From assembly GCF_000741205.1 (NCBI RefSeq), contig NZ_JGYW01000004.1:1-64000 (forward strand): a DNA stretch of 64,000 nucleotides, read 5' to 3'. The DNA comes from Bifidobacterium gallicum DSM 20093 = LMG 11596 (GTDB lineage Bacteria; Actinomycetota; Actinomycetes; Actinomycetales; Bifidobacteriaceae). The notes under the pieces are model-generated. The model had not been told where the DNA came from and did no database searches. It worked only from the letters and a program-made list of their open reading frames with translations. Shown piece after piece: positions 34,452 to 43,875 of the stretch; the stretch's first letter is position 1; each line of letters opens with the position of its first letter. The position numbers and the translations under genes are program-made.

Positions 34452-37175
34452 ATGGAACAAAATCTCACACGAATGGCCCAAGAAGCCTTGGGTGACGCTC
34501 TACAGAGTGCAGCCGCTGCAGGAAACCCGCAAGTTGACCCGCTGCACTTGCTTGACGCGCTGCTGCGTCAGGAAAACGGCGTGGTGCGCGGCCTGATCCA
34601 GGCTGTTGGGGCCGATCCGCAGAAAATCGGTGCGCAAGTACGTAACGCGCTCGTCGCGCTGCCGGCTGCGAGCGGATCGAGCACGGCGCAACCGCAGGCT
34701 TCGCGCCAGCTGTCGATGACGATCAGCAATGCCGACAAAGACATGAAAGAGTTCGGCGACGAATACGTGTCGACCGAAATGCTGCTGCTCGGCATCCTGC
34801 AAGCCGCGCCGAACACTGCGGCCGATATTTTGACGTCGAACGGCGTGACTGAAGCGGCTGTCAAGAAGGCGATTCCTGAAGTGCGTGGTGGCGCCAAGGT
34901 GACGAGCCCCGATGCGGAAGGCTCGTACAAGTCGCTCGAGAAGTTCTCGACGAACCTGACCGAGCGCGCGCGTGAAGGCAAGCTCGACCCCGTGATCGGC
35001 CGTGACCAGGAAATCCGCCGCGTGATTCAGATCCTGAGCCGTCGCACGAAGAACAACCCTGTGCTGATTGGTGAGCCGGGCGTCGGTAAGACGGCCGTTG
35101 TTGAAGGTCTCGCGCAGCGCATTGTGGCCGGCGATGTGCCGAGCACGCTGCAAAACAAGACGCTGATTTCGCTGGATCTGGGCTCGATGGTGGCCGGATC
35201 GAAGTACCGCGGCGAGTTCGAGGAACGGTTGAAGAGCGTACTCGACGAAATCAAGCAGTCCGACGGCCAGATCATCACGTTCATTGACGAGTTGCACACG
35301 ATTGTGGGCGCTGGCGCGGCCGAGGGCTCGATGGACGCCGGCAACATGCTCAAGCCGATGCTTGCGCGTGGTGAGCTTCGTCTGATTGGCGCCACGACGC
35401 TCGACGAATACCGCGAGAACATTGAAAAGGACCCGGCTCTCGAACGCCGTTTCCAGCAGGTGTTCGTGGGCGAGCCGAGCGTGGAAGACACGATCGCGAT
35501 CCTGCGCGGCTTGAAGCAACGTTATGAAGCCCATCACAAGGTCACGATCGGTGACGACGCGCTCGTGGCCGCGGCAACGCTGTCGAACCGTTACATCAAC
35601 GGCCGTCAGCTGCCTGACAAGGCCATCGACCTTGTGGACGAGGCCGCTGCCCACTTGCGTATGGAACTTGACTCGCAGCCCGAGGAAATCGACGAGCTGC
35701 AGCGCAAGGTCACGCGCCTTGAGATGGAAGAAATGCAGCTCAAGAAGGCCGAGGACGCCGCGTCCAAGGACCGCTTGGGCAAGCTGCAGAACGACTTGGC
35801 AGACACTCGCGAGCGTCTCTCCGGCCTCAAGGCCCGCTGGGACGCTGAAAAGGCCGGCCACAACAAGGTCGGCGACCTGCGCGCCAAGCTCGACGAGAAG
35901 CGCGTTGAGGCCGACAAGGCCACGCGTGAAGGCGATTTGGCCAAGGCCAGCCGCATTCTCTACGGCGAGATTCCGGCCATCCAGAAGGAACTGGCTGACG
36001 CTGAGCATACGGCCGAGCAGGAAGCCGTCTATGCGCACGAGACCGAGCCGATGGTGCCCGACCAGGTGGATGCCGACTCGATCGCGGGCGTTGTGGCTGA
36101 ATGGACGGGCATTCCGGTCGGCCGTCTGATGGAAGGCGAGAACGAGAAGCTGCTGCGCATGGAGGAGTTCCTTGGTGACCGTGTGATTGGTCAGCAGGAA
36201 GCCGTGCGCGCCGTTTCGGACGCTGTGCGCCGTTCTCGCGCTGGCATTTCCGATCCGAACCGTCCGACCGGCTCATTCCTGTTCCTTGGACCTACGGGCG
36301 TGGGCAAGACTGAGCTGGCCAAGGCGCTGGCCGAGTTCCTGTTCGACGACGAGCGTGCGATGGTGCGTCTTGACATGTCCGAGTACATGGAGAAGGCTTC
36401 CGTGTCGCGTCTGATTGGCGCCGCCCCGGGCTACGTCGGCTATGAGGAGGGTGGTCAGCTCACTGAAGCTGTGCGTCGCCGTCCGTATTCGGTCGTGCTG
36501 TTCGACGAGGTGGAGAAGGCCAATCCGGAAGTCTTCGACATCCTGCTGCAGGTGCTCGATGATGGCCGTTTGACGGACGGTCAGGGCCGTACTGTCGACT
36601 TCAAGAACACGATTCTGATCATGACGTCGAACCTGGGTTCGCAGTTCCTTGTCGATCCGAACATGAACGAGGAAGACAAGCGCAAGGCCGTCATGGCCGC
36701 CGTGCACTCGCAGTTCCGTCCTGAGTTCCTGAACCGTCTCGATGAGCAAGTCATCTTCCAGCCGTTGACACAGAAGGAACTGGGCCGCATCGTTGATCTG
36801 CAGGTGCAGCAGGTGGCTTCGCGTCTGACGGACCGTCGCATCACGCTCGACGTGACGGAAGCCGCACGCGATTGGCTGGCCGAGACTGGTTACGATCCGG
36901 CGTACGGCGCGCGTCCGCTGCGTCGCCTTGTGCAGACGCAGGTTGGCGACCAGCTGGCGCGCATGTTGCTGGCTGGCAAGATCAAGGACGGCAGCACCGT
37001 GCTCGTCGATCACACGGGTGGCGACCAGCTTGAGCTCAGCGTGCATGATTCCGACCCGCTCGCGGGCGACACGAACCCCGAGGACACGTCGATCGAGATC
37101 AACAACGGGCCGCACAACGACCCGACGAGCCCTCACGACGACGACTTTCGCGATTCGGACCGTCCGGCCATCTGA
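34452..37175 (+). CDS. clpB: ATP-dependent chaperone ClpB
   Basis: 907 residues, full length. Clp N domain (1-150), AAA1 with [15 protein letters not shown] and [12 protein letters not shown], coiled middle domain (about 400-525, [20 protein letters not shown]), AAA2 with [32 protein letters not shown] and sensor NLGSQFL. The acidic C-terminal tail (about 45 residues, Asn/Asp/Thr-rich) is longer than usual. It resolubilises aggregated proteins with DnaK. ATG at 34452 follows GGGAGGA; a TTG at 34431 is in frame but lacks a site. Heat-shock control by HspR is implied by the HAIR site. Confidence 0.97.
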   Translation: MEQNLTRMAQEALGDALQSAAAAGNPQVDPLHLLDALLRQENGVVRGLIQAVGADPQKIGAQVRNALVALPAASGSSTAQPQASRQLSMTISNADKDMKEFGDEYVSTEMLLLGILQAAPNTAADILTSNGVTEAAVKKAIPEVRGGAKVTSPDAEGSYKSLEKFSTNLTERAREGKLDPVIGRDQEIRRVIQILSRRTKNNPVLIGEPGVGKTAVVEGLAQRIVAGDVPSTLQNKTLISLDLGSMVAGSKYRGEFEERLKSVLDEIKQSDGQIITFIDELHTIVGAGAAEGSMDAGNMLKPMLARGELRLIGATTLDEYRENIEKDPALERRFQQVFVGEPSVEDTIAILRGLKQRYEAHHKVTIGDDALVAAATLSNRYINGRQLPDKAIDLVDEAAAHLRMELDSQPEEIDELQRKVTRLEMEEMQLKKAEDAASKDRLGKLQNDLADTRERLSGLKARWDAEKAGHNKVGDLRAKLDEKRVEADKATREGDLAKASRILYGEIPAIQKELADAEHTAEQEAVYAHETEPMVPDQVDADSIAGVVAEWTGIPVGRLMEGENEKLLRMEEFLGDRVIGQQEAVRAVSDAVRRSRAGISDPNRPTGSFLFLGPTGVGKTELAKALAEFLFDDERAMVRLDMSEYMEKASVSRLIGAAPGYVGYEEGGQLTEAVRRRPYSVVLFDEVEKANPEVFDILLQVLDDGRLTDGQGRTVDFKNTILIMTSNLGSQFLVDPNMNEEDKRKAVMAAVHSQFRPEFLNRLDEQVIFQPLTQKELGRIVDLQVQQVASRLTDRRITLDVTEAARDWLAETGYDPAYGARPLRRLVQTQVGDQLARMLLAGKIKDGSTVLVDHTGGDQLELSVHDSDPLAGDTNPEDTSIEINNGPHNDPTSPHDDDFRDSDRPAI

Positions 37176-37251
37176 CCGTAGCGCGGTTGAGTGGTCGTGT
37201 GGCCGTTGAGTTGAGCGGCTGTTGGACTGGACAGCTGTTGAGCTGAATAGC

Positions 37252-37300
37252 AAAGCCGGCTCCACGTTCTGGTTTTCAGGAACGTGGAGCCGGCTTTTTG
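37252..37300 (+). terminator. Terminator after clpB
   Basis: AAAGCCGGCTCCACGTTC pairs perfectly with GAACGTGGAGCCGGCTTT, followed by TTGTG. Also usable in part by the convergent minus-strand gene. Confidence 0.92.
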
Positions 37301-37415
37301 TGTTGTTGCGCTTGCTTGCTGGTTCTGTGTTGTTTGGTATTGCTGTTTGGTATTTCTTTTTTATTGCTGCAGTTGCGCGCACATAGGTGACTACACCCGC
37401 ATACCTGCTGCCGTT

Positions 37416-38477
37416 CTATTGCTGCGGCGTGAAGCGGAACAGCCGCACGGTCAGCGAGCACAGCGCAACGGCCACGCACGGGGCGATCATCGCGATGCTG
37501 GCCAGCATAGGGTTGAACATCCAGCCAAGCCACGGATACAACACGCCGGCGGCTATCGGAATCGCCACAATGTTGAACATGAGCACGAGCGCGATGTTGA
37601 CGCGCACAGTGATGCGCACGCGATGGGTCAGGCGTTCGAGGTCACAAGTGGGCTGGGCAGAAGCGGGCTGGCTGGAAGTGGGCTGGCTGGAATCAGGGTG
37701 GCTGGGAAGCTCAGGCTGCATGCCATGACGTTGCATCATGCCCAGCGCAATGCTGACGGGCAGCGGGCACGCCCATGCGAGCGCGCACGGGCATGATACG
37801 GCGAGCACGCTGATGGCTGTGACGAGCGCGCGCACCAACGCGGGCTGTGGGCCGAACACTTCCCAGACCACGAACGTCCACATTGCAATGAGCAGCACAA
37901 TCGGCACGAGCACGCGCGAAATACGGTTTACTGTGCGCTGTAGTTGGGGCGTGCCCTTGGCAGGTAGCCATGCGCGCTCCATCAGCACGGCGCTCAACAC
38001 GAGTGTGATTGTGACGCCGACGAATTCAAAATACGTGGATTGCAATGGTTCGGGCAGTTGGTCGCCTACGCAGCAGACAATCAGGCTATAAGCGTAGGCA
38101 GCAATCGTGCACAGCGATACGAGCGATTGCAGATTCGGGCGGCGCTGGATCAGCGCTTGCCATCCATTGATATGAATCGCGTAGGCGCTGTAAAACATCA
38201 CGGGTGTGATCAGCAATGCGCGCAACCATTCGTCGGCCAGCCAACCTGGCAGATGGGTTATGAACAGATGTAATCCCGAGACGGCGAGCGTGACCAAGGT
38301 CAACGCGGCGGCGACAATTGTGCGACGAATCAGTGTGTCGGTAGGTGAACTCGAAGTGCCCATATGCTGGTCCGTAAGGGCGCCGGCAGTGTGGGACGCC
38401 ATGGAACGCACAGTGCCGATCGACGTGATAACGGCAAGCAGCATCAGCACTGCTGAGGCAAACAGGTTCAGCGTCAT
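37416..38477 (-). CDS. P1B-type ATPase reduced to its membrane domain (no A, P or N domain)
   Basis: 353 residues, predicted 8-9 membrane helices. It aligns by eye with CopA-type copper ATPases over the membrane part: FYSAYAIHINGWQALIQRR and NLQSLVSLCTIAAYAYSLI (helices 2-3), STYFEFVGVTITLVLSAVLM (helix 4), RTVNRISRVLVPIVLLIAMW (helix 5), VSCPCALAWACPLPVSIALG with the CPC metal site (Cys229, Cys231), then NIALVLMFNIVAIPIAAG and PMLASIAMIAPCVAVAL (helices 7-8). The actuator domain between helices 4 and 5 is cut to about ten residues (RAWLPAKGTP). The phosphorylation and nucleotide domains, including DKTGT and GDGxND, are replaced by a repetitive Ser/Gln/Pro linker. The reading frame is uninterrupted and GGGAGA precedes the ATG. 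Without the catalytic domains it cannot pump by the P-type cycle; it might bind or passively conduct copper, or be decaying. Confidence 0.8.
   Translation of the reverse strand: MTLNLFASAVLMLLAVITSIGTVRSMASHTAGALTDQHMGTSSSPTDTLIRRTIVAAALTLVTLAVSGLHLFITHLPGWLADEWLRALLITPVMFYSAYAIHINGWQALIQRRPNLQSLVSLCTIAAYAYSLIVCCVGDQLPEPLQSTYFEFVGVTITLVLSAVLMERAWLPAKGTPQLQRTVNRISRVLVPIVLLIAMWTFVVWEVFGPQPALVRALVTAISVLAVSCPCALAWACPLPVSIALGMMQRHGMQPELPSHPDSSQPTSSQPASAQPTCDLERLTHRVRITVRVNIALVLMFNIVAIPIAAGVLYPWLGWMFNPMLASIAMIAPCVAVALCSLTVRLFRFTPQQ
37646..37705. repeat. 15-bp tandem repeat (4 copies) inside the reduced ATPase gene
   Basis: AAGTGGGCTGGGCAG, AAGCGGGCTGGCTGG, AAGTGGGCTGGCTGG and AATCAGGGTGGCTGG follow head to tail. 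Read on the minus strand they encode pentapeptides HPDSS-QPTSS-QPASA-QPT, which form the linker replacing the catalytic domains. Being a multiple of three, copy changes keep the frame. Confidence 0.88.
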
Positions 38478-38611
38478 GAATCATTCTCCCATCGGCGTTT
38501 GCGGCATTGGCGTAGGCGGTGATAGACACGTTCTTGCTGCCCACGCTACACGGTTCAACGCGCGTTGGCACGCGGTTGCAATAATCATTTACATCGTATT
38601 GAATAGAACAC

Positions 38612-39991
38612 ATGTTCGAAAATGCTGGTGTGGGTATGGTCGTGTTCTTCGTCGTGGCGGCGTTGGCGCTCGTGGTCGGCTACCTGATTGGTCGCGCCAC
38701 CGCGCGTCCAGCGACGCCTCAGGTTCCGTTGGGGGAGCCGGGAGCAGACATTACGGCGCAAGATGTGGAAGCGTTACGCCGTGAAGTGGCACAGGAGCGC
38801 ATGCAGACAGCCCAAGTCACAGCCCAGTGCGCCGAATACCGCGCGCAAGCCGAGGGGCTACGCGAACAATTGGCGTATGTGAAGAACCAGCTCGCACTGC
38901 GCCAGCAGGAAGACCAGGCGCGCATGGAACAGGAGCGTGCGCGTGCGGCGCAGCAAGCGCAACAACGCCAAGACGAGCAGCGCATGCAACTTGAGCAGCA
39001 AAGCAAAGTGCTCGAAGCGCTCGCACCCGTGCAGAAGAACCTCGATGCCTTGCAAACCACTGTGGCCAAAATGGAAGAAGGACGCCGCCAAGAGATGGGT
39101 GCGCTGGGCCAGCAGCTCAAAGGCCTGAGCGAACAGCAGACGCGACTCGACCATGAAACGAGCACGCTTGCCGCCGCATTGCGTAACAACAAGACACGTG
39201 GTGCGTGGGGTGAAGCGCAGCTGCGCAACATTGTCGAGTCGGCCGGTCTTACCGAACACGTTGATTTTGACACGCAGGTCGTGGTGCAAGACGCCGATGG
39301 CCAAACGTTGCGTCCCGATATGGTCATCCATTTGCCCGGAGGCAAGACGATTCCAATCGATGCCAAAGTGCCATATTCCGATTACCAGCGTGCCTGCCAG
39401 ATTCCCGATTCGGCGAGTGAAGCCGAACTGCAACGGCGTGACAGTCTGCTGCAAGCCCATGCGAAGGCACTGCGTGAGCATGTGCGCGCATTGTCCGCCA
39501 AGGAATATTGGAACGCGTTGCCATCGTCACCCGATTTTGTAATCGCATTCATCCCGAACGAATCATTGCTGCAAGCGGCATTGCAAGCCGATCCAACACT
39601 GCTCGACGATGCGTTCGCGCGCAAAGTCGCACTCACGTCTCCCGTGACGTTGTGGGCCGTGCTCAAATCTGTGGCGTTCGCCTGGCAACAGCAGACGTTG
39701 ACTGATGACGCCAAAATGCTGTTCGACCTGTCGCGCGAACTCTATGAACGCTTCGCCGTACTCGGCGATCACGCCACAGCATTGGGCAATGCGATCACGC
39801 GTACGGTCACGGCTTATAACAAGTTCGCGTCGTCGCTTGAATCGCGTGTGCTCGTCAGCGCTCGCCGGTTGCAGCGCATCGACCAGTCCAAAGTCATTGG
39901 CACGGTGGACATGATCGACCCCGACAAATCGCATATCAACGAGCTCACGGCACCTGAGGTCACCTCGGAGGATCCTCAAGCGCGTGACTGA
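38612..39991 (+). CDS. rmuC: DNA recombination protein RmuC
   Basis: 459 residues. N-terminal membrane helix (about 9-27), Gln/Arg/Ala-rich coiled coil (about 50-190), then the RmuC nuclease-like domain: NNKTRGAWGEAQLRNIVE, LRPDMVIHLPGGKTIPIDAK, SSPDFVIAFIPNESLL, TSPVTLWAVLKSVAFAW and SSLESRVLVSARRL. RmuC limits DNA inversion/recombination in E. coli; it is related to restriction-endonuclease folds. Divergent from the reduced ATPase gene, followed closely by the PRT-like gene. Confidence 0.93.
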   Translation: MFENAGVGMVVFFVVAALALVVGYLIGRATARPATPQVPLGEPGADITAQDVEALRREVAQERMQTAQVTAQCAEYRAQAEGLREQLAYVKNQLALRQQEDQARMEQERARAAQQAQQRQDEQRMQLEQQSKVLEALAPVQKNLDALQTTVAKMEEGRRQEMGALGQQLKGLSEQQTRLDHETSTLAAALRNNKTRGAWGEAQLRNIVESAGLTEHVDFDTQVVVQDADGQTLRPDMVIHLPGGKTIPIDAKVPYSDYQRACQIPDSASEAELQRRDSLLQAHAKALREHVRALSAKEYWNALPSSPDFVIAFIPNESLLQAALQADPTLLDDAFARKVALTSPVTLWAVLKSVAFAWQQQTLTDDAKMLFDLSRELYERFAVLGDHATALGNAITRTVTAYNKFASSLESRVLVSARRLQRIDQSKVIGTVDMIDPDKSHINELTAPEVTSEDPQARD

Positions 39992-40037
39992 TTGATGACA
40001 GCGATTGATGACGGGCGCCGTAGGTAGGGTGGTGCAT

Positions 40038-40727
40038 ATGACTGAAGACAAGCAATTCCGCAAGACCCAGGTCGAACCTGTCAGCGACGCTTCCGCCGAC
40101 GCTCCCGCTGCCGCAACATTGCCGACGCCGGAAGGCTTTGCAATGATGGATCCTCGCGACCAGCTCAAAACGTTGCTCGTGACACTGTTGCAAGGCAAGG
40201 CGTTTTCCGAGTTGTATCCGGTCACGCTCGACCATCGTGCCACAGCCGTAATCGGTCATTTGCTGATCGACACGCTTGAAGAGCAAGGCTTTGGTGTCGA
40301 CGACTTTGATGCCGTAGGTGCGTTGACGCCGGCGGCTATGCCGCTCGTATGCGCGATGATGCAAGCTGCGGCGTCGCGTGGCGAGGATCTTGACGGATTC
40401 ATCATGGACTTCGTGTTCCCCTCGGTCAAAGGCCCAAGCATCGCAGGCAAGCGCGTGCTGATGCTCGATGCATGGTTGTCGGAAAAGTCGTATATTCAAA
40501 CGTCCTCGCTTGTCACATTGCGTAACGGCAATGAGCTGAGCCTTGATTTCGGCATCATCGAAGCGCAAGGCGCACAAGTCGTCGCCGTGGCCGCGCTCGT
40601 CGGCGGCGTGGACATGACCTCGCCAACAATCGCCGTCATCAATCCTGTCAACGACGAACGTCATGAGCTGCCATTCATTGAAGTGTTCCATGAATCTGAA
40701 CTGCGCGATGGCGTGACTGAGGACTGA
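40038..40727 (+). CDS. Phosphoribosyltransferase-like protein with degenerate PRPP loop
   Basis: 229 residues. The layout follows orotate phosphoribosyltransferases: an N-terminal segment FSELYPVTLDHRATAVIGHL, a strand-loop FDAVGALTPAAMPLVCAMM, and KRVLMLDAWLSEKSYIQTSS in the place of the PRPP loop (normally VLLVDDVxTTGxS). The second acidic residue and the Thr-Gly are lost, then GAQVVAVAALVGG follows as expected. It is therefore probably catalytically altered or regulatory. It may start leaderless: TAGGGT ends 7 bases before the ATG. Ends 7 bases before the next gene. Confidence 0.72.
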   Translation: MTEDKQFRKTQVEPVSDASADAPAAATLPTPEGFAMMDPRDQLKTLLVTLLQGKAFSELYPVTLDHRATAVIGHLLIDTLEEQGFGVDDFDAVGALTPAAMPLVCAMMQAAASRGEDLDGFIMDFVFPSVKGPSIAGKRVLMLDAWLSEKSYIQTSSLVTLRNGNELSLDFGIIEAQGAQVVAVAALVGGVDMTSPTIAVINPVNDERHELPFIEVFHESELRDGVTED

Positions 40728-40734
40728 TTGACTC

Positions 40735-41556
40735 ATGCATGAACCCAATCCGATTGATGTGGCCGCACGCCAATCCGGGGAACCCGTGTTCCGCGAGGTA
40801 GGGGTCGGCCCGTGGGAGCAGCAGCATCCTGGTGTGCCACGCCCGTCTGACCCGACGTATGACCCGGTGTTGCTTGATGAAGGCGACCGTCGCAATGTGC
40901 TCGACCGCTATCGTTATTGGACGGTTGAAGCGATTAAGGCCGACCTCGATGCGCAAGGCCGCCACGGTTTTGAAGTCGCGATAGAAAACTGGACGCACGA
41001 CTTCAATATCGGCTCAATGGTGCGCACGGCCAATGCGTTCACGGCCAACACCGTGCACATTGTGGGCCCGCACAAGTGGAACCGCAAAGGCGCGCTGATG
41101 ACCGAGCTCTACCAGCACATCGAGCATCATCCCTCCATCCAGGACCTCGTGGATGACTGGCATCGGCGCATCGAACAGGAAACCTGCGACGCCACACAGC
41201 GTGTGGCCGCAGCCACCCAGGCGCTCGACCAAGGCACGGTGCCCACAATGCAGGCGCAACAAGACCTGGCGCAAGCCACGCACGACCTCGAAGCTGCACA
41301 ACAGGCGCGCATCATCGCCATGGACATTGTGCCCGGTGCCGTGCCGCTGGAACGCTACGAGTTCCCTGAACGCTGCCTGATGCTGTTCGGTGCCGAAGGA
41401 CCGGGATTGTCGAGTAAAGCGCTCGACTTGGCTGATGACGTCGTCTACATCTCGCAATTCGGCTCGGTGCGTTCCATCAACGCTGGTGCCGCGGCCGCCG
41501 TGTCAATGCATGCCTGGATCGCGCAGCATGCACAGATCGCCGCGTGCGCACAGTGA
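40735..41556 (+). CDS. SPOUT-family (TrmH/SpoU) RNA methyltransferase
   Basis: 273 residues. The SpoU knot is visible: NWTHDFNIGSMVRTANAFTA (motif 1 with Asn and Arg), MLFGAEGPGLSS (motif 2) and YISQFGSVRSINAGAAAAVSMHAW (motif 3). A mostly helical insertion rich in Gln and Ala (about 140-190) separates motif 1 from motif 2. It methylates a ribose in tRNA or rRNA; the site cannot be predicted. Probably co-transcribed with the PRT-like gene. Confidence 0.9.
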   Translation: MHEPNPIDVAARQSGEPVFREVGVGPWEQQHPGVPRPSDPTYDPVLLDEGDRRNVLDRYRYWTVEAIKADLDAQGRHGFEVAIENWTHDFNIGSMVRTANAFTANTVHIVGPHKWNRKGALMTELYQHIEHHPSIQDLVDDWHRRIEQETCDATQRVAAATQALDQGTVPTMQAQQDLAQATHDLEAAQQARIIAMDIVPGAVPLERYEFPERCLMLFGAEGPGLSSKALDLADDVVYISQFGSVRSINAGAAAAVSMHAWIAQHAQIAACAQ

Positions 41557-41570
41557 TCTGAACTCCGCAC

Positions 41571-41602
41571 ATGGCGGTCATGCCCTCTGACCTGACCGCC
41601 AT
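41571..41602 (+). terminator. Terminator-like hairpin after the methyltransferase gene
   Basis: ATGGCGGTCA and TGACCGCCAT form a perfect 10-bp stem with a 12-base loop. Only weak T content follows (ATTGTCATCATTG). Confidence 0.55.
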
Positions 41603-41764
41603 ATTGTCATCATTGCCCTCCTCCTGACATCTCTTCGGCATCTCCTTGGCATTCGCTGCGCAGACCTCCAATGACATTCATCACTGCGACGTATGCGCAT
41701 GACAAAGCTCATCATCCTGCGGGATGATTTATGTCCCATTCATTCCAGCTCGTGGACGATGACG

Positions 41765-41794
41765 TTACGTCACCATGGGGCTTCTGTCTAGGCT
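41765..41794 (+). promoter_or_regulatory. Leaderless-type promoter of the ABC exporter operon
   Basis: TTACGT (41765-41770) and TAGGCT (41789-41794) are 18 bases apart; the ATG follows 6 bases after the -10 box and has no Shine-Dalgarno sequence. Confidence 0.55.
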
Positions 41795-41800
41795 TAACCC

Positions 41801-42793
41801 ATGATCGAAATCAACCACATCAGTAAACGGTTCGGCACGAAGCAGGCGCTCAATGATGTCACCTTCACGGCTGCCGATGGACGTGTCACCGGATTCCTTG
41901 GACCCAACGGTTCAGGCAAGTCAACGACGATGAAAACGGCGCTCGGCCAGTTGCGCCCCGATTCGGGCACAGCATTGATCGATGGTGAACTGTATGCCCA
42001 TCATGCGCATCCGATGGAATGCGTGGGCGCCGTGCTCGATGCCAAGTCGGCGCATCGCGGCCGCAAAGCGATTGCGCATTTGCGTGCGATGGCTGCTTCG
42101 AACGGCATTCCCGATGCGCGCGTCAATGAAGTCATTGAATTGACAGGCTTGCAATCGGTGGCGCAGCGCAAAGCCGGTACGTTCTCGCTCGGTATGAACC
42201 AACGTCTGTCGATCGCGGCCGCATTGTTGGGCGACCCGCGCAACCTGATTCTTGACGAACCCGTCAACGGTCTTGATCCCGAAGGCGTCAAATGGGTGCG
42301 TGACTTGTGCCGCATGTGCGCGGCGCAAGGCAAAGCCGTGCTGCTCAGTTCGCATCTGATGAGCGAGGTCGCGCAAACGGCGGATGACCTTGTCATCATC
42401 GGTCAGGGCCGCATCCTCGAAACGTCCACCGTTTCGCAGTTCATCAATCGCCACTCCTACAACCGTCTGTACGTTGTTACGCCGACTCCGGACGCCGTGT
42501 TCGCGATGTTCGCCACGTCACCCGACGTCGTTGTGGAACGTGTGGCTCTGCAATCGCCGGCTCCGGCCGATGCCGCGGCATTGACGATCACAGGTGCCGA
42601 TTTGGTTGCTGTAGCCCGCTTGTTCGCTCAGTCGCAGCTTGTGACGTACACGTTCACTGAGCAGCGAGGTTCGCTCGAAGACGCGTACATGCAACTCACG
42701 CATGCGTCCGCCGAATATGTCGCACAGCCGTATGCAGCCGCCGGTCAGCCGTCATTCACCCCGTCCAGCCCCGTGCAAGGAGCAGCCCGATGA
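41801..42793 (+). CDS. ABC transporter ATPase (ABC-2 exporter type)
   Basis: 330 residues. Walker A GPNGSGKST (about 34-42), signature FSLGMNQRL, Walker B NLILDEPVNGLDPEG and switch His SSHLMSEV. The C-terminal 100 residues form the extension seen in bacitracin/gliding-type exporters. It works with the permease that follows; the two genes overlap by 4 bases (ATGA). Substrate unknown (lipid, peptide or drug). Confidence 0.92.
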   Translation: MIEINHISKRFGTKQALNDVTFTAADGRVTGFLGPNGSGKSTTMKTALGQLRPDSGTALIDGELYAHHAHPMECVGAVLDAKSAHRGRKAIAHLRAMAASNGIPDARVNEVIELTGLQSVAQRKAGTFSLGMNQRLSIAAALLGDPRNLILDEPVNGLDPEGVKWVRDLCRMCAAQGKAVLLSSHLMSEVAQTADDLVIIGQGRILETSTVSQFINRHSYNRLYVVTPTPDAVFAMFATSPDVVVERVALQSPAPADAAALTITGADLVAVARLFAQSQLVTYTFTEQRGSLEDAYMQLTHASAEYVAQPYAAAGQPSFTPSSPVQGAAR

Positions 42794-43746
42794 GCACTGT
42801 CAACCCCACACCTTCCACATCTTCCGCTTCCGCTTCCACCGCAGCCACCGCATCCGCCGCGTCGCCTCGCACCATGCATGCTACAGCGCATCCGCATCCC
42901 GACCGCTGGCGGGGCCTCACGTTCGGCGGCGCACTCAAATCCGAGTTCATCAAAGCCAAGAGCCTCACGTCCACTTGGGTGCTGTGCATCATCAACGTGG
43001 TCATTCTTGCGGGTGCGGCGGCGTTCATGGCGTTTGCCATGACGTTTGCACTCGACGGCGCGCAGGTAGAAAGTGAGACGTTCTGGACTTCCGTGGCTGC
43101 CGGCGTCAGCAACTGCATTATTGTTGCGGCCATTTACGGCGTCATGTCGATTTCGAGCGAGTTCTCCACCGGCAGCATCCTGACGTCGCTGACCGCAGTG
43201 CCTCGCCGTGGCTTGTTCTATGCGTCCAAAGCTGTGGCCACGTTCGTCATCATGTTCGTGTGCTCGCTGGCCGGTCTCGTGTTGGCCACCGGCATCACGC
43301 TCGCATTGCTCGCGCGTAACGGTTTTGACCATAACGTGTTCACGGGCCCGCGTCCGCTCGTGTCGATTCTTGGCGGCGCGCTGATTTTGGCCGTCGTGGC
43401 TGTGCTGAGCCAAGGCATGGGTGCGTTGATCCGTGCCACGGTGGGCGCGATTATCGCCGTGATCGGCTTGTTTGAAATTCTGCCGTCGATTGTGCAGCTG
43501 CTGATGATTTATCCGAAGACATCCGCGTTTGGCGGCACGCTCATGCATCTGCTGCCGAGCTGGTGCTCTGACCAGTTCCTCGCTGCGGGTGGTACGAACG
43601 TAGCCACGTCAATGAACGACCTGTTCCTGGCCAACGTGACCGTGTTCACGCCGTCCTGGGGTTGGGCTGGCGTCATCCTGCTCGCTTGGGCTGCCGTGTT
43701 CACGGCGCTTGGCGTGTGGCGTATGTTGCGCAGCGACATCAAGTGA
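42790..43746 (+). CDS. ABC-2 type permease
   Basis: 318 residues. An Ala/Ser/Thr-rich N-terminus (about 50 residues) precedes SEFIKAKSLTSTWVLCIINV, then six helices typical of ABC-2 permeases including ISSEFSTGSILTSLTAVPRR and the final GWAGVILLAWAAVFTALGV. It partners with the ATPase upstream as an exporter. Confidence 0.9.
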   Translation: MSTVNPTPSTSSASASTAATASAASPRTMHATAHPHPDRWRGLTFGGALKSEFIKAKSLTSTWVLCIINVVILAGAAAFMAFAMTFALDGAQVESETFWTSVAAGVSNCIIVAAIYGVMSISSEFSTGSILTSLTAVPRRGLFYASKAVATFVIMFVCSLAGLVLATGITLALLARNGFDHNVFTGPRPLVSILGGALILAVVAVLSQGMGALIRATVGAIIAVIGLFEILPSIVQLLMIYPKTSAFGGTLMHLLPSWCSDQFLAAGGTNVATSMNDLFLANVTVFTPSWGWAGVILLAWAAVFTALGVWRMLRSDIK

Positions 43747-43862
43747 CATCCCGGCCGGTGCGGCTATGGAGATTTTTGATGATTTCCGTAGCCGCAACGC
43801 GTGCCGTTCACACCCCCAAACGCACACGTTTCATATGCATAGGGTTCGTCACAAACCGAACG

Positions 43863-43868
43863 TATAGT
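43863..43868 (+). promoter_or_regulatory. -10 box for leaderless gatC
   Basis: TATAGT ends 7 bases before the preferred gatC ATG and there is no Shine-Dalgarno sequence between. -35 box unclear. Confidence 0.5.
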
Positions 43869-43875
43869 GAGCATC

